64,000 bases of DNA, taken from NCBI GenBank assembly GCA_905331475.1, contig CAJNYU010003727.1, positions 1 to 64,000 of the forward strand, read 5' to 3'. A model generated the notes under the pieces. That model searched no databases. It was not told the origin of the DNA and was given only the letters and a program-made list of their open reading frames with translations. The DNA comes from Rotaria socialis (lineage: Eukaryota > Rotifera > Eurotatoria > Philodinida > Philodinidae). This document shows positions 51,974-63,503 of this stretch, piece by piece (position 1 is the stretch's first letter; every line of letters starts with the position of its first letter). The position numbers were made by a program, and so were the translations under genes.

Positions 51974-52435
51974 TCTTTTTTTTGTGCAGTCAATATTAGT
52001 CTATGAATTAAGGTTTCTTTTTACCTCGACATATATAAAGCTTAGCTTGATGTTGACATTTAATATCTCACTCATTTTCTTTTTTTTCTTTTTTTTCTAT
52101 TTGTCTTGACTTACATTTCAAAAACATGATCGTTGAAAATATTTGTCATTCTATTGGAACGTTATGTAAAATGTTAATCTTAAGTCTATTATTGATAAGA
52201 TTCGATAACAGCAATCCTATTTATGAAGCAAAACAAAAGATGAATCATGAAGAAAATGTTTCCTTGCGTATTGATATAAACAATCATTCATGATATCGCG
52301 TGCATAATACATAATGACATAATTTTTCTATTTCGTATTTTTCTTAATTAGAAATTTCCTATTAAAATATACGATCAAATAGCAATATCATTTCTCGTAT
52401 ATGTACAACTTTCTAGATAATTTTTTTCCCTATAA
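51974..52435. promoter_or_regulatory. 5' flank of the FAD oxidase gene
   Basis: T-rich tract at 52075-52100 and AT-rich DNA up to the foldback element. The oxidase promoter is presumably here; no defined motif. Confidence 0.35.
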
Positions 52436-53387
52436 CTATTATCCTTTTCAAAATAGAAGAGACTCCATTGCTTTTGGAATAATTTTTGAACGGAACATGA
52501 TAGAGAGCTGCGGTTTTTACCATTGAACAGAGAAATGTTGGGGGCAGATTTCAATGCAAAAATTTGATTGGTTCATAATGGACCAATCAGATGAAATTCC
52601 AACGGACATTTTGCAAACAATATTTGGAACGCAATTCTGATATTGTTATGGATTCTCTCATGACCATTCGGTAGAAAATAATGTTCTCTTTCGATCTAGA
52701 CAAGGCCGAACTTTCTATCTCATATAGTTGAGGAGTTATACGGGTTTAATTGAGAGCCCCGATTTCGGTCAATTCAAGTAGAATCACTCGGAAAACAACC
52801 TTGGGAGGAACAATTCACTACGCTGAGTCGAATGGCAATGTTTATTTTTCGATCCAAAAAGCATTCACGCTATAATCTCAATATCCCAGAAACTTTACAT
52901 TGTGGCGTCATCTATCGGCTGGAGTCATTATTTGAAGAATATTGAAATTATAGCGTCAATGTATTTTAGATCGAAAAATAAACATTGTCATTCGACTCAG
53001 CGTACTGAATTACCCCTGTCAAGGTTGTTTTCCGAACGATTCTACTTGAATTGGTCGAAATCGGGGCTCTCAAGAAAACCCGTATAACTCCTCAACTAAA
53101 TGAGATAGAAAGTTCGGCCTTGTCTAGATCGAAAGAGAACATTATTTTCTACCGAATGGTCATGAGAGAATCCATAACAATATCAGAATTGCGTTCAAAA
53201 TATTGTTTGCAAAATGTCCGTTGGAATATCATCTGATTAGTCCATTATGAACCAATCAAATTTTTGCATTGAAATCTGCCCCCAACATTTCTCTGTCCAA
53301 TGGTAAAAACCGCAGCTCTCTATCATGTTCCGTTCAAAAATTATTCGAAAAGCAATGGAGTCTCTTCTATTTTGAAAAGGATAATAG
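52436..53387. mobile_element. 952-bp foldback element
   Basis: Arms 52436-52854 and 52969-53387, 419 bases each, are inverted copies with only scattered differences. The pairing continues less well into the loop (acgctataat...attatagcgt). Outer ends are ctattatccttttc and its complement. It lies directly upstream of the first visible exon of the ABC transporter fragment. No coding frame of its own and no clear target duplication. Confidence 0.85.
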
Positions 53388-53739
53388 TAGGTCACACAAC
53401 ACCGATTGGGAATGGCAGCTTGCATAACACTCATACAAATGTATTCCTCCTTTTTGTACAACAGTCTCAGAGGATAATCGAAAGAAATGGAAACGCAAAT
53501 ATGTGAGCAATAAAAGATGTCCATGCGCTATTGGTACACATATAGCACACAATTCATTGCAGTTAGATTTTTAGGTGAGATTTAAAAAATGTGAACCCTG
53601 TAACCCGGCAAAATCTAAAATATTATTACACAAATGAGTTTTTGACACGGGAGAAGAAAAACTAGGATGACACTGGTCCGAATGGAGTAGTGCCGAGGAT
53701 TTTTCCAACGCTCTTTTATTTGACTTCAATATCTAATTT

Positions 53740-55700
53740 CAGAACATCTCCTACATGGACAAAAAATCAACCAATCAATTCAATAGTAAACTATTTACGT
53801 AAGTTACACTAATGTTCTATCTTCAAAAGTTTGTTTGATATATATTTAACCAGCAATATTGCGAAGATCGAGAAAGGCATTGGTTCAGAATTCTTATTCT
53901 TTTTCGGAGCAATAAATTGTACTGTATTTGGTGTACTACTGTCGTTCTTTATTAATTGGAAACTGACTCTTATTGTATCGTGCTCTATACCTTTTGTTAT
54001 TGGCAGTTCATTTTTGTTCTCTACAGTAAGAAATGCTTTTTAAATGAACGTAATTTATATAAATTGTTACAGCTTAGTGCCACAGAGACTCAGAATCAGT
54101 TGATCATAAATTCAAAAGTTGCCAGTATTGTTCAAGAAGTGTTTGGTTCATTTCGAACTGTTCTTTCTTTGAATGGCAGCAACATCGAAAAAAAGCGGTA
54201 AGCATAGTATAATTAGAGGTGTAAGCCGAGGGGCTCAACAGTGGCGGCGGGCTAAAATTTTTCAATTTTTCAAGATCAGTGGTAGCTAGAATCCTTAATA
54301 TTCTTTTCACGTTGGCGGCACCGGTGGCTAAATTTATATTTGTAGTAGTTTTTCAAGAAAAAAATATCTCTTAAAAATTCTTTTACTTGAAACATAAAGA
54401 TTCTCTTATTTTACCAATCTGAGACAATACCTATGATTGTGGAGAACCCCTAAAGATGAAAAAAAATCGAAAAATACTCGGTGTATATGTTTCAATAGTG
54501 GTGATGATTCATATTATTAAACATTTTCGTTGGCTACGACGGCGCCGCGACTAAAGTCATTTTCTTATGGCGGCAGCGGCTGAAAAATTTTCAAAAATTT
54601 GTTACGCTTTCGCAGCGGTGGCGGCTCAGTCGTATGGCTTACAACTATAAGCATACTATTTATTATGTTAATATTTACATATTTATCATAAATTTAGGTT
54701 TAAAGCGGCATCTCAGGAAACACATCGATACAGCATACGCGAGGGAGCACTATATGGGATTTATGCGGGATGGTTAACTTTAATAACCTGCATAATTTAT
54801 ACAATTGGTTTTATTTTTGGCTCTCTTCTTACAACACGTAAACCAGATAGCATAAATCTTACTGACATTCTTATTGTAAGTACTTGGTGAACTAACGAAC
54901 AATGGTATGAAAACATGAATGGAATTTTTATTTAGATCGTAGCTATCTTTGCAGACAATGTACAATTTTACAGTCTTGTGAGTCCCTGTTTACAATCAAT
55001 TTCAGAGAGTAAAGTAGCAGCAGCAGCAGTGTTTAAACTGATCGATGAGGTAAATTCATAAAACTAAAGTATTCGTCTAACATGCACCGTTTCTATTTGT
55101 CATATTTCTATAGGGCAGCATTGAAAAAATCAACGAAACAGAGGTGTGGATAGAAGATACGAAATCGCTTTCTAATATCCACTGTGATATAGAGTTTCAA
55201 AATATTAGCTTTACTTTTCCCTCCAGAAAGGATATACCGGTACTATGCAATCTATCTTTCATTGCTCGTGCTGGTCAGACAACTGCTCTTGTTGGTTTAA
55301 GTGGTTCAGGTGAGCCTATTTTCGAAAATGAATTGATTTAAAAGATTGCCTTTGGTTTTATTGTTTATTTCAAAGGAAAGAGCACCTGCTTGTCACTCAT
55401 TCTTCGTTATTATGAGCCTTCATCAGGGCGGATTTTAATTGATGGTCGACCGATCACGGAATACAATGTTAAGCAACTGCGGCAGAACTTCGGAGTTGTT
55501 AATCAAGAACCGGTATGCATTTTGATTTTTGATTTTTTATCTATTTCTGACTGAAAATTTACCATGATAATAGATTCTTTTTGGTACAAGTATTTACGAA
55601 AATATTCGTCTTGGCAAAGTAGATGCAACGCGCGCCGAAATTGAAGAAGCAGCAACGCAAGCAAATGCTCATCATTTCATCATGCGCTTGTCTAATGTTT
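53740..55700 (+). CDS. ABC-B (P-glycoprotein/MDR) transporter fragment
   Basis: Exons of one ABC-B half: about 53743-53800 ([15 protein letters not shown]), 53852-54026 ([29 protein letters not shown]), 54073-54198 ([16 protein letters not shown]), about 54700-54875, about 54936-55050 ([16 protein letters not shown]), 55114-55309, 55377-55513 and 55575-55698. The nucleotide-binding domain starts [15 protein letters not shown], with Walker A split by an intron (GLSGSG then KST) and a Q-loop (VVNQEP). It stops at about [12 protein letters not shown], before the LSGGQ signature and Walker B. The first helices are also missing. The family moves lipids or drugs out of cells. Both ends are absent here, either through the nearby gap or real loss. 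Confidence 0.8.
54208..54648. mobile_element. 441-bp hAT-like MITE in an ABC transporter intron
   Basis: Ends carry agaggtgtaagcc and its diverged complement ggcttacaact. Flanking 8-mers aagcatag (54200-54207) and aagcatac (54649-54656) match at seven of eight positions, the expected hAT target duplication. The inside is unusually rich in GGCGGC-type text for this genome. The donor splice site at 54198 lies just outside. Confidence 0.7.
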
Positions 55701-55739
55701 GTATTCCATGTCGATTTCTAAGGATGTGAATTGAATTCT

Positions 55740-56130
55740 CAGTATTTTCTTACGATTGCTTTGTGAAAATCGCTCAGTAATCAATCAAAGCTATTAGAAC
55801 AAAATCAAACGACCCATACGAATTCTTTTATTGAATCAGATGGTAGCCCGTCGGCAAGATTTTTGCTCATTACGCTCACCTGCCCTCATGATTAAATCTT
55901 GCTTTCTGAAAAATAGTTTTTTGCTGATTTGATACTTATACCTATATCATTACTTGAATTGCGCCTTTTTACCAAAAAGCTGTTAGCGTAATCCCTATGG
56001 GATTGAAAGTGTGAAACACGATATTCGTTTTGTGATAGTTTTTGCAACCGTCTGGAATAATCTGTGCTCTTATAGAAATTATTTAGTCTGTCAGTCTGTG
56101 ATGGTTTCGTTGCTACGTCTGTCACGGCCT
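55740..56130. other. Sequence after the ABC fragment up to the poly-G run
   Basis: The remaining NBD exons (signature motif, Walker B, H-loop) should be here if the gene were whole, but none are recognisable in any frame. Confidence 0.4.
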
Positions 56131-56153
56131 GGGGGGGGGGGGGGGGGGGGGGG
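56131..56153 (+). repeat. 23-base poly-G run beside the gap
   Basis: Uninterrupted G run 12 bases before the N gap. Very unusual in this AT-rich sequence and likely the cause of the assembly break. Confidence 0.9.
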
Positions 56154-56165
56154 TGAAAATTTGGG

Positions 56166-56269
56166 NNNNNNNNNNNNNNNNNNNNNNNNNNNNNNNNNNN
56201 NNNNNNNNNNNNNNNNNNNNNNNNNNNNNNNNNNNNNNNNNNNNNNNNNNNNNNNNNNNNNNNNNNNNN
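56166..56269. other. Assembly gap (104 N)
   Basis: Run of N. True length unknown. Confidence 1.
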
Positions 56270-56312
56270 ATTCAATTCCAACATATCAAAGAAACCCTAA
56301 CTTGCGAATGTC

Positions 56313-56787
56313 TATCATTTGCCCGAAATTCTGGTCGCTAAAATCAGGACGTAAATTTAGAAAGTTTTTATGTTGCGACATTTTCATTTCATCATAACAA
56401 TTTATGTCTCGTACTAATTAACATCCACTCAAAAAAAAAGTAGTAAATATTTTAATTATGTTGCACAAGTTTATAATAAAATTCCGGTGAACAGAAAGTT
56501 AATTTTTAAAACTAACTATTGAATCATGTAACCAATAGAAAAACGACTTCTAATAACTGTGCTCGTTGCAGTGGTGTCAGTAAGAATGAATAATAACTCT
56601 CATACAACAAAAAGAAGTTGAGTACTAATTAACAAAAAATGTTCATTAAAAAATATCCCGAAATAAATGTCCCAAAATAAAAGTCCCAACTTGGTGCCCA
56701 GAATTTCTTTCAATCGTTTTCGTCGTCCCAAAATAGGGATATGATTTAGGGATCGATTCTGGGCACCAGAAATCCGGGCAAATGATA
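56313..56787. mobile_element. 475-bp MITE-like element next to the gap
   Basis: Ends tatcatttgcccgaaattct (56313) and the inverted accagaaatccgggcaaatg (ending 56787) pair over about 23 bases with two or three mismatches. Inside the right end are repeated tcccaaaata units and a second inverted pair, ggtgcccagaat against attctgggcacc. No coding frame. Confidence 0.6.
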
Positions 56788-57765
56788 ACCTACTTAACTT
56801 ATAAATCTTCGAAAGAAATAGTTCAATTAAAATTAAAATATATTAAAATTTGGGCGGCAAGTTGTGATTGAAGAAGTTTACTTTAAACGCTAAGATGAGA
56901 GATGTAGCACTTCATATTTTTAAGTTTTTATTTGAGGGATAATAGAGAATACTTTACACTTTAAGTTGGCAAATTTTTGAGTATTAACAATATTTTTGAA
57001 AACAAAACTTGCTTTATAAAATAGTTGTTTCTATCATGGAAAATTTTGTTTTACGGACAGAAATAGTTTTTCCATTTGCATAAGTCGATCAATGTGGCGA
57101 TGAATTCTTTAGCATGATTCAAGGTCATATTTTAACGAAAGAATCTGATTGAACTCTGAGGTTTGAAACCATTGATGAATCTGATAAGAAAATATTCAAA
57201 AATATTCACAAAAATATTAAACGGGAAAATGTGTTAAACTGATCAACTGAAGTTACTTTTTATGTATCAGATCCCAATGTAGAATACTATCAGATTCTGA
57301 TCATATGGGGTTAATCTCGGTTCGAAAGCCGAAATTCTATATAGAGCATTAAAGTCCCATCACACTAGAGGAACCCGAATCTTCTATTCTGTCTTATCGT
57401 TTATAAATTATAAAGGTGTCTTCTATTTTGTCCTGCTCTACGTCATATACTTTTAGTGCTCGTCATTTCAACTTTCTCTAAACGTCTTTTTATGTATGCT
57501 ATATTGTTACTAAATTTTTATGTCACTTCTTCTAGACTATAGTAAAGAGAAGAAAAGAAATATCTCCTTATGAAGAAAAAAATGTTTCTAAAAGAAGAGC
57601 CCGTCTCTATTACATAGCACGCTAAAGCAGACTGAAACATCACACAATTATCAATTCTTAGCATATAAGTAAGACCTTTTTATGAGATAAAATAGCTGAA
57701 TCACAAAAATCATTTTACCTCATACAAATGAATACAGAAAAAAACGTACTTGCAAAACACCTTTA
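56788..57765. other. Spacer
   Basis: AT-rich; nothing recognised. Confidence 0.35.
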
Positions 57766-58116
57766 TTAATTTCTGACACAACTTTCAGCTTCTCTCAATA
57801 TCCACTGTTGCCATTTATGATGGGTATAAACAATTATTGCAGTTGTTGTTTTGAATATTGTAGGAGGCAGTGTTAAATCAAAGTAAATAAGTCCCTCATT
57901 ATTATTAGAAGTTATTGAATGCTCAAATTCACTATCTCTACTACTAACGTCGTTACTAAAATCAAACAGAATAAAATCAGTGTTCACTAGTTTTGTACCT
58001 CCAATTTCAATATCAGAATCTATTGTACTAATATATGAATCAGATTCTATATTAAAATAACTCTTCTCAGTGTTTGATAAGAGCAGATGAAAATGCACGA
58101 GTAGATTATCATCCAC
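57766..58116 (-). CDS. Hypothetical 116-residue frame
   Basis: ATG 58116 to a stop at 57766. The composition is plausible for a protein (acidic, S/D/N-rich, then LIYFDLTLPPTIFKTTTAII), and it ends with a WQQW motif. No family recognised, no clear splice partner. It may be one exon of a larger gene or chance. Confidence 0.25.
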   Translation of the reverse strand: MDDNLLVHFHLLLSNTEKSYFNIESDSYISTIDSDIEIGGTKLVNTDFILFDFSNDVSSRDSEFEHSITSNNNEGLIYFDLTLPPTIFKTTTAIIVYTHHKWQQWILREAESCVRN

Positions 58117-58342
58117 GAAAGATTTTTTATGTTAATTCAAGTTAGCAAGAATTTATAGATGACCTTCCATAAAAAGAAAAGAATTAAAATGAAAGATCCC
58201 AAAACTTAACCGGAATAGGCATCACAGAATATACGTATACATCTGTTAATTATTCTTTGCACTAATCAAATTCAAGATCTTTCCGATAGCAGGCGTTCGC
58301 GTCCTTGATGATTCACTCGATCGCTAATCTTTGTTTATCTTG

Positions 58343-58416
58343 CGTCTTCTAGTCTAATTGGCTTAGGACAGCTGCCCAGATAGCAGAAGGCGTGGGTTCG
58401 AGTCCCACGAAAGTCA
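58343..58416 (+). tRNA. tRNA-like sequence, probably a pseudogene or tRNA-derived repeat
   Basis: A perfect T-arm (gtggg ttcgagt cccac) with canonical B-box, a D-arm (gtct...ggac) with A-box-like text, an anticodon arm gctgc ccagata gcaga, and a TTTTT terminator after the 3' end. The acceptor stem has two non-pairs, and loop position 33 is C not T, so a functional tRNA is doubtful. The nominal anticodon would be AGA, without the long variable arm of tRNA-Ser. Confidence 0.4.
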
Positions 58417-58626
58417 GCTTTTTCATTCTCTTTTCGTTCTGCCACTGCATGTACACTCTATGACTCACATATGATGCTTACAGAAGGAAAACAGAAATAT
58501 TTTAGAAACAAAACTTAAAAACACACAAATATAGAAATAGAAAGTCGATGCATGATACAAAAGTAGAATTTCAATTCTTAGAGGGCGTCTTCTGATGTAT
58601 CAAGAGTTTTAGTTAATATAGGCTTT

Positions 58627-58815
58627 CTTACCAAGTCGGAAGTAACCTGCGCGCAAATTAGATTGGATCCAAATGTAGAAATGAAAGGTCTTGTTAATCA
58701 ATTTTCTATAAAAGAAACAATTAATATGGAGAAAACTCCTGAAGAAATTACTGTTAGCTTACGCTTTACAAATGAAATAGTGATTTCCGTTGCTTTTGCT
58801 TCATGTGAAAGTTAA
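58627..58815 (+). CDS. Possible terminal exon of an unknown gene
   Basis: After a TATAG acceptor-like site, one frame reads SEVTCAQIRLDPNVEMKGLV then KTPEEITVSLRFTNEIVISV and stops at 58813-58815. The wording looks protein-like but matches no family I know. An upstream exon was not found. Confidence 0.25.
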   Translation, partial: LTKSEVTCAQIRLDPNVEMKGLVNQFSIKETINMEKTPEEITVSLRFTNEIVISVAFASCES

Positions 58816-59079
58816 TGTTAAAGTATTTTTTTTTATTATGAGGATTTTATTGGTGACATCCATATATTTTTGTGAATTTTTCATACAATTTTTGCGGACG
58901 CTTACGAAAATAGGCATAACATACAAGCTACGATAACAAAAGAGAAAGAATTACATGAAAGAAAAAACGAACAGAATAACATCGAAATTGAGGCAGTGAT
59001 GACGCACTCGACGTGTATTACTGTTCTTCCTTTTTGTTTATTCTTCCGTTATCGTATATCATGTAAACGATGACACAGT

Positions 59080-59147
59080 GTCGGGGGAAGGAATCGAGCC
59101 TTCTGATATGTAACTTATACGCATAGAATCACTACGCCATCCCCAGC
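59080..59147 (-). tRNA. tRNA-like sequence, degenerate
   Basis: On the minus strand: acceptor gctgggg against ccccgac (one mismatch), D-arm text ggcgtagtgattctatgcg like an A-box, and T-arm gaagg ctcgatt ccttc with a near-canonical B-box. The anticodon arm is weak and the whole is only 68 bases. Likely a tRNA pseudogene or a tRNA-derived short repeat. Confidence 0.4.
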
Positions 59148-59821
59148 ATGTTAAAGTATATGTAATTTGGTTGTATAGCTCGAAAGTTTTTAGTTGACGA
59201 ATACTATTCCATCTTCACAGTTAAAGTTACATTAGCTAACCCGAATTAAAAAGCGGCAACATCCTCACTTTCACAGCAAATTTGAAGTGAAATTGAGTCA
59301 CATATAACCCCTCGCTTAGCTTAAGATCAACGTGCGAGAAATGTGAATCTATAAGGGCAAATAAAAATAGTTGGAAACTGTATTTTCACTTGATCTCCAA
59401 TACAGAATCTGATATTTTTCAGATATTATACGAACTGCGTGTTTTTGCATTTTACTGTCACTTCACTATTGAGTTTCACTCGGTATCTATTCATATAGCA
59501 GTGAAATGAAATACAATAAAAAAATCTCCTAACAACATTCTGATGAGGGTTATTTCGGTTCAATTATTGATACTTTTAAAATTTTCGTCGCACAATTATT
59601 GGCTTTTAAAAAAGATACATCGTATTTTCATAATGTTAAATTCTCTGTCAACTTATGCCTTGGTACTTCTTAAATTTTTCTTGATCGGAAACAAAATTTC
59701 AGTATATTTAACATACCTTTATTTAGCAAGTACAATAAAATATCAATTTTTCATGTGTGACGTTCTCTTTAAAGCTTTCTACTCATAACAAAACAATTAT
59801 TTTTTGAAAGGAGGGCTATCA
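59148..59821. other. Spacer left of the ISL2EU-like element
   Basis: Nothing recognised; AT-rich. Confidence 0.35.
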
Positions 59822-60318
59822 TTAAGTAGCCAAATCGGTCCCTGATAGAATTGAATCTCTTCACGATAGAATTGTACTACTAGGTGATATTAACTAATAT
59901 AGAGTAATATCAGAGCGATTTCACCGTTCTATTCTGTTGAAGATGCCAGTAAATCGTGATACGTAATAATATGTATTTTCTAAAATTACTCAACATTTTT
60001 GCACGTTAAATGAGTGAGTCGTGACAAGGATTTTTATATCAATAGATACAACTTTTAACGAGCTATCGAATAGTACTAAAATATTGAAAAAAATTCATTG
60101 ACCTAAATGAGTCAATAGGAATATGATTTGATAAAAATAGAATTTGTTTTCATTTTCTGATATTTCAAGACTTTTTCACAAGTGCAAAGAGAGATCCGCC
60201 GCGATAATTTTTATATCAATAGATGCAACGTTTAACGAGCTATCGAATGGTAGTTTAAAATTGAAAAAAGTATCGAGTCGCTGGTATCAATATAAATTAT
60301 GTATATTGAACACAACAT
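59822..60318 (+). repeat. Left terminal inverted repeat of the ISL2EU-like element
   Basis: Starts ttaagtagccaaatcgg and pairs with the complement of 63504-64000. Internal direct units at about 60031 and 60206 share atcaatagat and cgagctatcgaat. Confidence 0.85.
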
Positions 60319-60398
60319 AATTATATTGATGTCTATGTGCTTTGATGAGTTTTTCAGAAAAAAAGTCGAAAACATCATAGTGAATATTCGCTAAACAA

Positions 60399-62863
60399 TT
60401 AGGAAATAACAGATATAAATGAAGTATAAGTATTTACGATGATGAATTGAAGAAAACGATTCAACTCACTAAGCATCATCATCAGTTGAGTCGTAAAAGT
60501 CTGAAAGATCTTTTGAATCTGTGATAAATCAATCAAGTCACCGGATGGCATTGAACAATCTTTAATTTGCCATCGTTTAAAGGATAGAAACCAAGCTGCC
60601 GAGGCAACATGACTGCAGCAGCCAGTAAGAGTATTTCCTCTTGGACAATCACACCACCTGTCTAAAATTTATTTTACAGAAAATTGAGTTATTGGATTAT
60701 ATGATAATTGATTAACATGAGCAGATCGTGTTGGAACACGTATAAGGCTTGGAAACTTGTTGCATCTATATATTTCATACTCCACTGGAGTTATAAGTTG
60801 TGTTGTAGTTGATTTCTCTTCTGCATATGAACGTGCATGTTTTAGCTGATACACTCATTGGTAAAAGCGAAAGTTAATTTACGCTAATCAGCTTCAAGAT
60901 TAAAATACAGTACCTAGAGATATATCGTTAGTTATATATGTTTCAGATGAAATCGGAAGCTCGGTTAATAATTCTAGATGATCCAATTTATTCCGTTTAG
61001 GCGAAATCTTTTTTAAGTTATTTTGTTGAAGAAACTAAGAGAAGAGAACAAAGCATTGACCATATGTCATACTATACAAAGAAGGTTACTTTTTCAAAAG
61101 TGTTTTTCTTACTACGTAAAGCTTGCATCTTTACAGATATTTCAGCATCATCTAAGCTAGATATTTTAACTGATCTTCGATATCGGTTGATGATAGCGCA
61201 ATCAATCGAAAGATAATCTTCAAGAGATGGTATAGAAGAGTTTTGTACCGTATTGGAGAAAAATTTGAACTGTTTTAGTCTAGCATTTACTGCTTCCACA
61301 ACCCATCTAACTTTTGTTATGCATCTAGACTCATTAGCATCATCTGTTGTGAATTGACGACGACCATTGAAAAATGGAGGTGAAGCTATATCAAAGCCAA
61401 ATCCTTCTAATGTACTAAATGCATCCCGGAAGCCTCGATCAACTACAATGATGTCATTCTTAAAAAATAAAATAAGCTTTTGAGAAAATATTTTAAAAAT
61501 TCGAACCTCACTTAACCAGTCAACAATTTTTTCAGTGTTGCGTTTTTAAATATTGTTCATTATAGAGCCATCATTGTTAGAAAAATCTGAGAAGAACGGA
61601 CCGATGCATGATATTATATAGCCACTCGTTGAAACGATCATCATGGGCTTCAGAAGAGATCTCTTTTTTTTTGAAGACAATAGAATTTTCTTTGAAAATT
61701 GTTATTACGCGATTTCTATTAGAGAAACATTACATGTTATCACTACGAAAAGAAAAACCACGATTATTTACTTGAATGTACACGTATGTACCATCAACTA
61801 TAATTATTGGTTTATCGGATTCGCCATCGCAAATTAGATCACGAGCTATTTCTGACGTGTGTTGTTCGATTATTTCACGACGGCTTATGCGATTAAAACC
61901 AAAGTTTAGTGGTACAAACGTACTCATTAAGGCACTCGTTGCACTTTTAATAGCTCGAGAAACTGTTAATTCATCTGGTAGTTGCAGTAGAGATGCCAAT
62001 ACACGATTCGATAGTCCAAGTCGAGGTTTACATAATAGAGTTGCAATAGCTTTACGAATAGATCGGTTAGTTGAATCGCGCATATCGATTTTAGATACAC
62101 GAGAAACTAGACCATCAAATTCATTTTTGTCAAGACTTGTAAAGAATTTGTATTCGCCATCAGGTAATGACAAAATATTGTCAAAGTCTAAACGTTTACG
62201 TATTTGACAGAACGATTGACATTCAGATATAATAAGCTGAACATCGCCAGAATCAAGTTTCCTATATTGTACTGAAGATGGTTTTATACTATCAATAGCT
62301 GACGTTGTCAACCGATGATTATTAACATGTTTTGAGCAGCATCTCGCTCCCTCTGGCACAAAAACATCCTTTGAAAAAAAGATGAAATTTCGATCATCAG
62401 TTGAAATAATATTCGAACTTCGATCAATATTTTATTGACACACGCAACAAATTCTATAATTTCATTACAAAGAACTATGTTACAATGAAAACTAGTTTCT
62501 CACTTATGAGACGAGATTGTACAATTCATCTGTAGGGTAATGCTGTCACTATGCACGAGTGAACTTAAGCTATGATCCGTTGTCGATCCTTGGCGACATT
62601 TCTCTCCTTGATCAGTTTCCATTGAGTCATCCTAAAAGAATATCAGATCTACTGTCGCTTTTATCACTAAATTCACTGGCGATTTCCGATTTCCTGTCAG
62701 CATCTACTTCACTAGTAGATAATTCTTGTTCAATACGTGCCAATATGTTCCCGAAATCAGCATAACTATTTTTCCAAGTATAGTAAGATGTACGACGTGT
62801 GTTACAAATTTCCGTTTCTGCTGTAACAAACTTCGTCGTTTTGATTGAGATAAATAAAAGCAA
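60399..62863 (-). pseudogene. ISL2EU/Harbinger-type DDE transposase with C-terminal SWIM zinc finger
   Basis: Parts in minus-strand order: N-terminal segment about 62863-62630; a CC..H zinc-binding tail (EGARCCSKHVNNHRL) and helical region at about 62373-61775; the first catalytic Asp in IIIVDGTYVYIQ; then, after a short intron (about 61773-61711), NNNFQRK and KPMMIVSTSGYII; the second Asp in DIIVVDRGFRDAF (about 61460); the Glu in RWMVEAVNARLKQF (about 61295); a domain with EIYRCNKFPSLIRVPTR; and a SWIM finger (WCDCPRG...TGCCSHVAS) at about 60655-60600. All three catalytic residues are present. One reading-frame shift in an A run near 61670 and in-frame stops near 61548 and 60670 suggest this copy is recently disabled. 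It would cut and paste this transposon. Confidence 0.75.
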
Positions 62864-62964
62864 ACAATGTGACTTCTATGGTCGTACCGTCGAGCATTCC
62901 GAAAAAAGTACACCACAAGGACAATATGAATGTGGCATAGTTGTGCAATATTAAATATCGAAAT

Positions 62965-63240
62965 CCCAGGTCGAACATACACGGTCGTATACGACGGTAA
63001 ATCGCCGTATTTGGCCGTATTACATGGCTCCGTATTACGATCGTAAATATCCGTGGCGTATACGGCGCTTTACGGTCGTTTTTGATCGTATTTCACCGTA
63101 TTACGACACGGAGATTTACGATCGTAATACGGAGCCATGTAATACGGCCAAATACGGCGATTTACCGTCGTATACGGCAGAAAACGGCCGTATACGGCCC
63201 GTATTTCACCGTATACGGACGTCGTAAAGCTCGTCCTGGG
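62965..63240. mobile_element. 276-bp palindromic ATACGG-rich MITE nested in the ISL2EU-like element
   Basis: Termini cccaggtcga and tcgtcctggg are inverted copies with one mismatch, flanked on both sides by AAT (3-bp target duplication). Inside, arms 62986-63055 and 63107-63176, 70 bases each, are inverted copies with one mismatch. The whole is packed with CCGTAT/ATACGG/CGTATACG units and CpG, quite unlike the AT-rich surroundings. No coding frame. It lies just upstream of the transposase start. Confidence 0.8.
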
Positions 63241-63503
63241 AATACTTCCTTCAATTACGAGAATATAGATTGAATAACCACTAGAGAGACTTTAAAATTC
63301 ATCTTTTTCTAAAGCATTATTTCTGTTAAACACGTGGCCTTTTCCTACTCGATTTTATGTGTGAAATATTTACAGATGTTGTTTATATGAATCACATGAT
63401 ATCTTTATTTCCCTTCTTTCCTTCCTTTCTATGGCACTTCGAAGATAAAAACATAAAATTACAAGAAACGCATGGCACTTTATTCGTCTGTTGACATTAG
63501 CAT

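Noticed and set aside
56011-56397. Frames with Gly or Pro runs
   Set aside because: Artefact of the poly-G run and the N gap.
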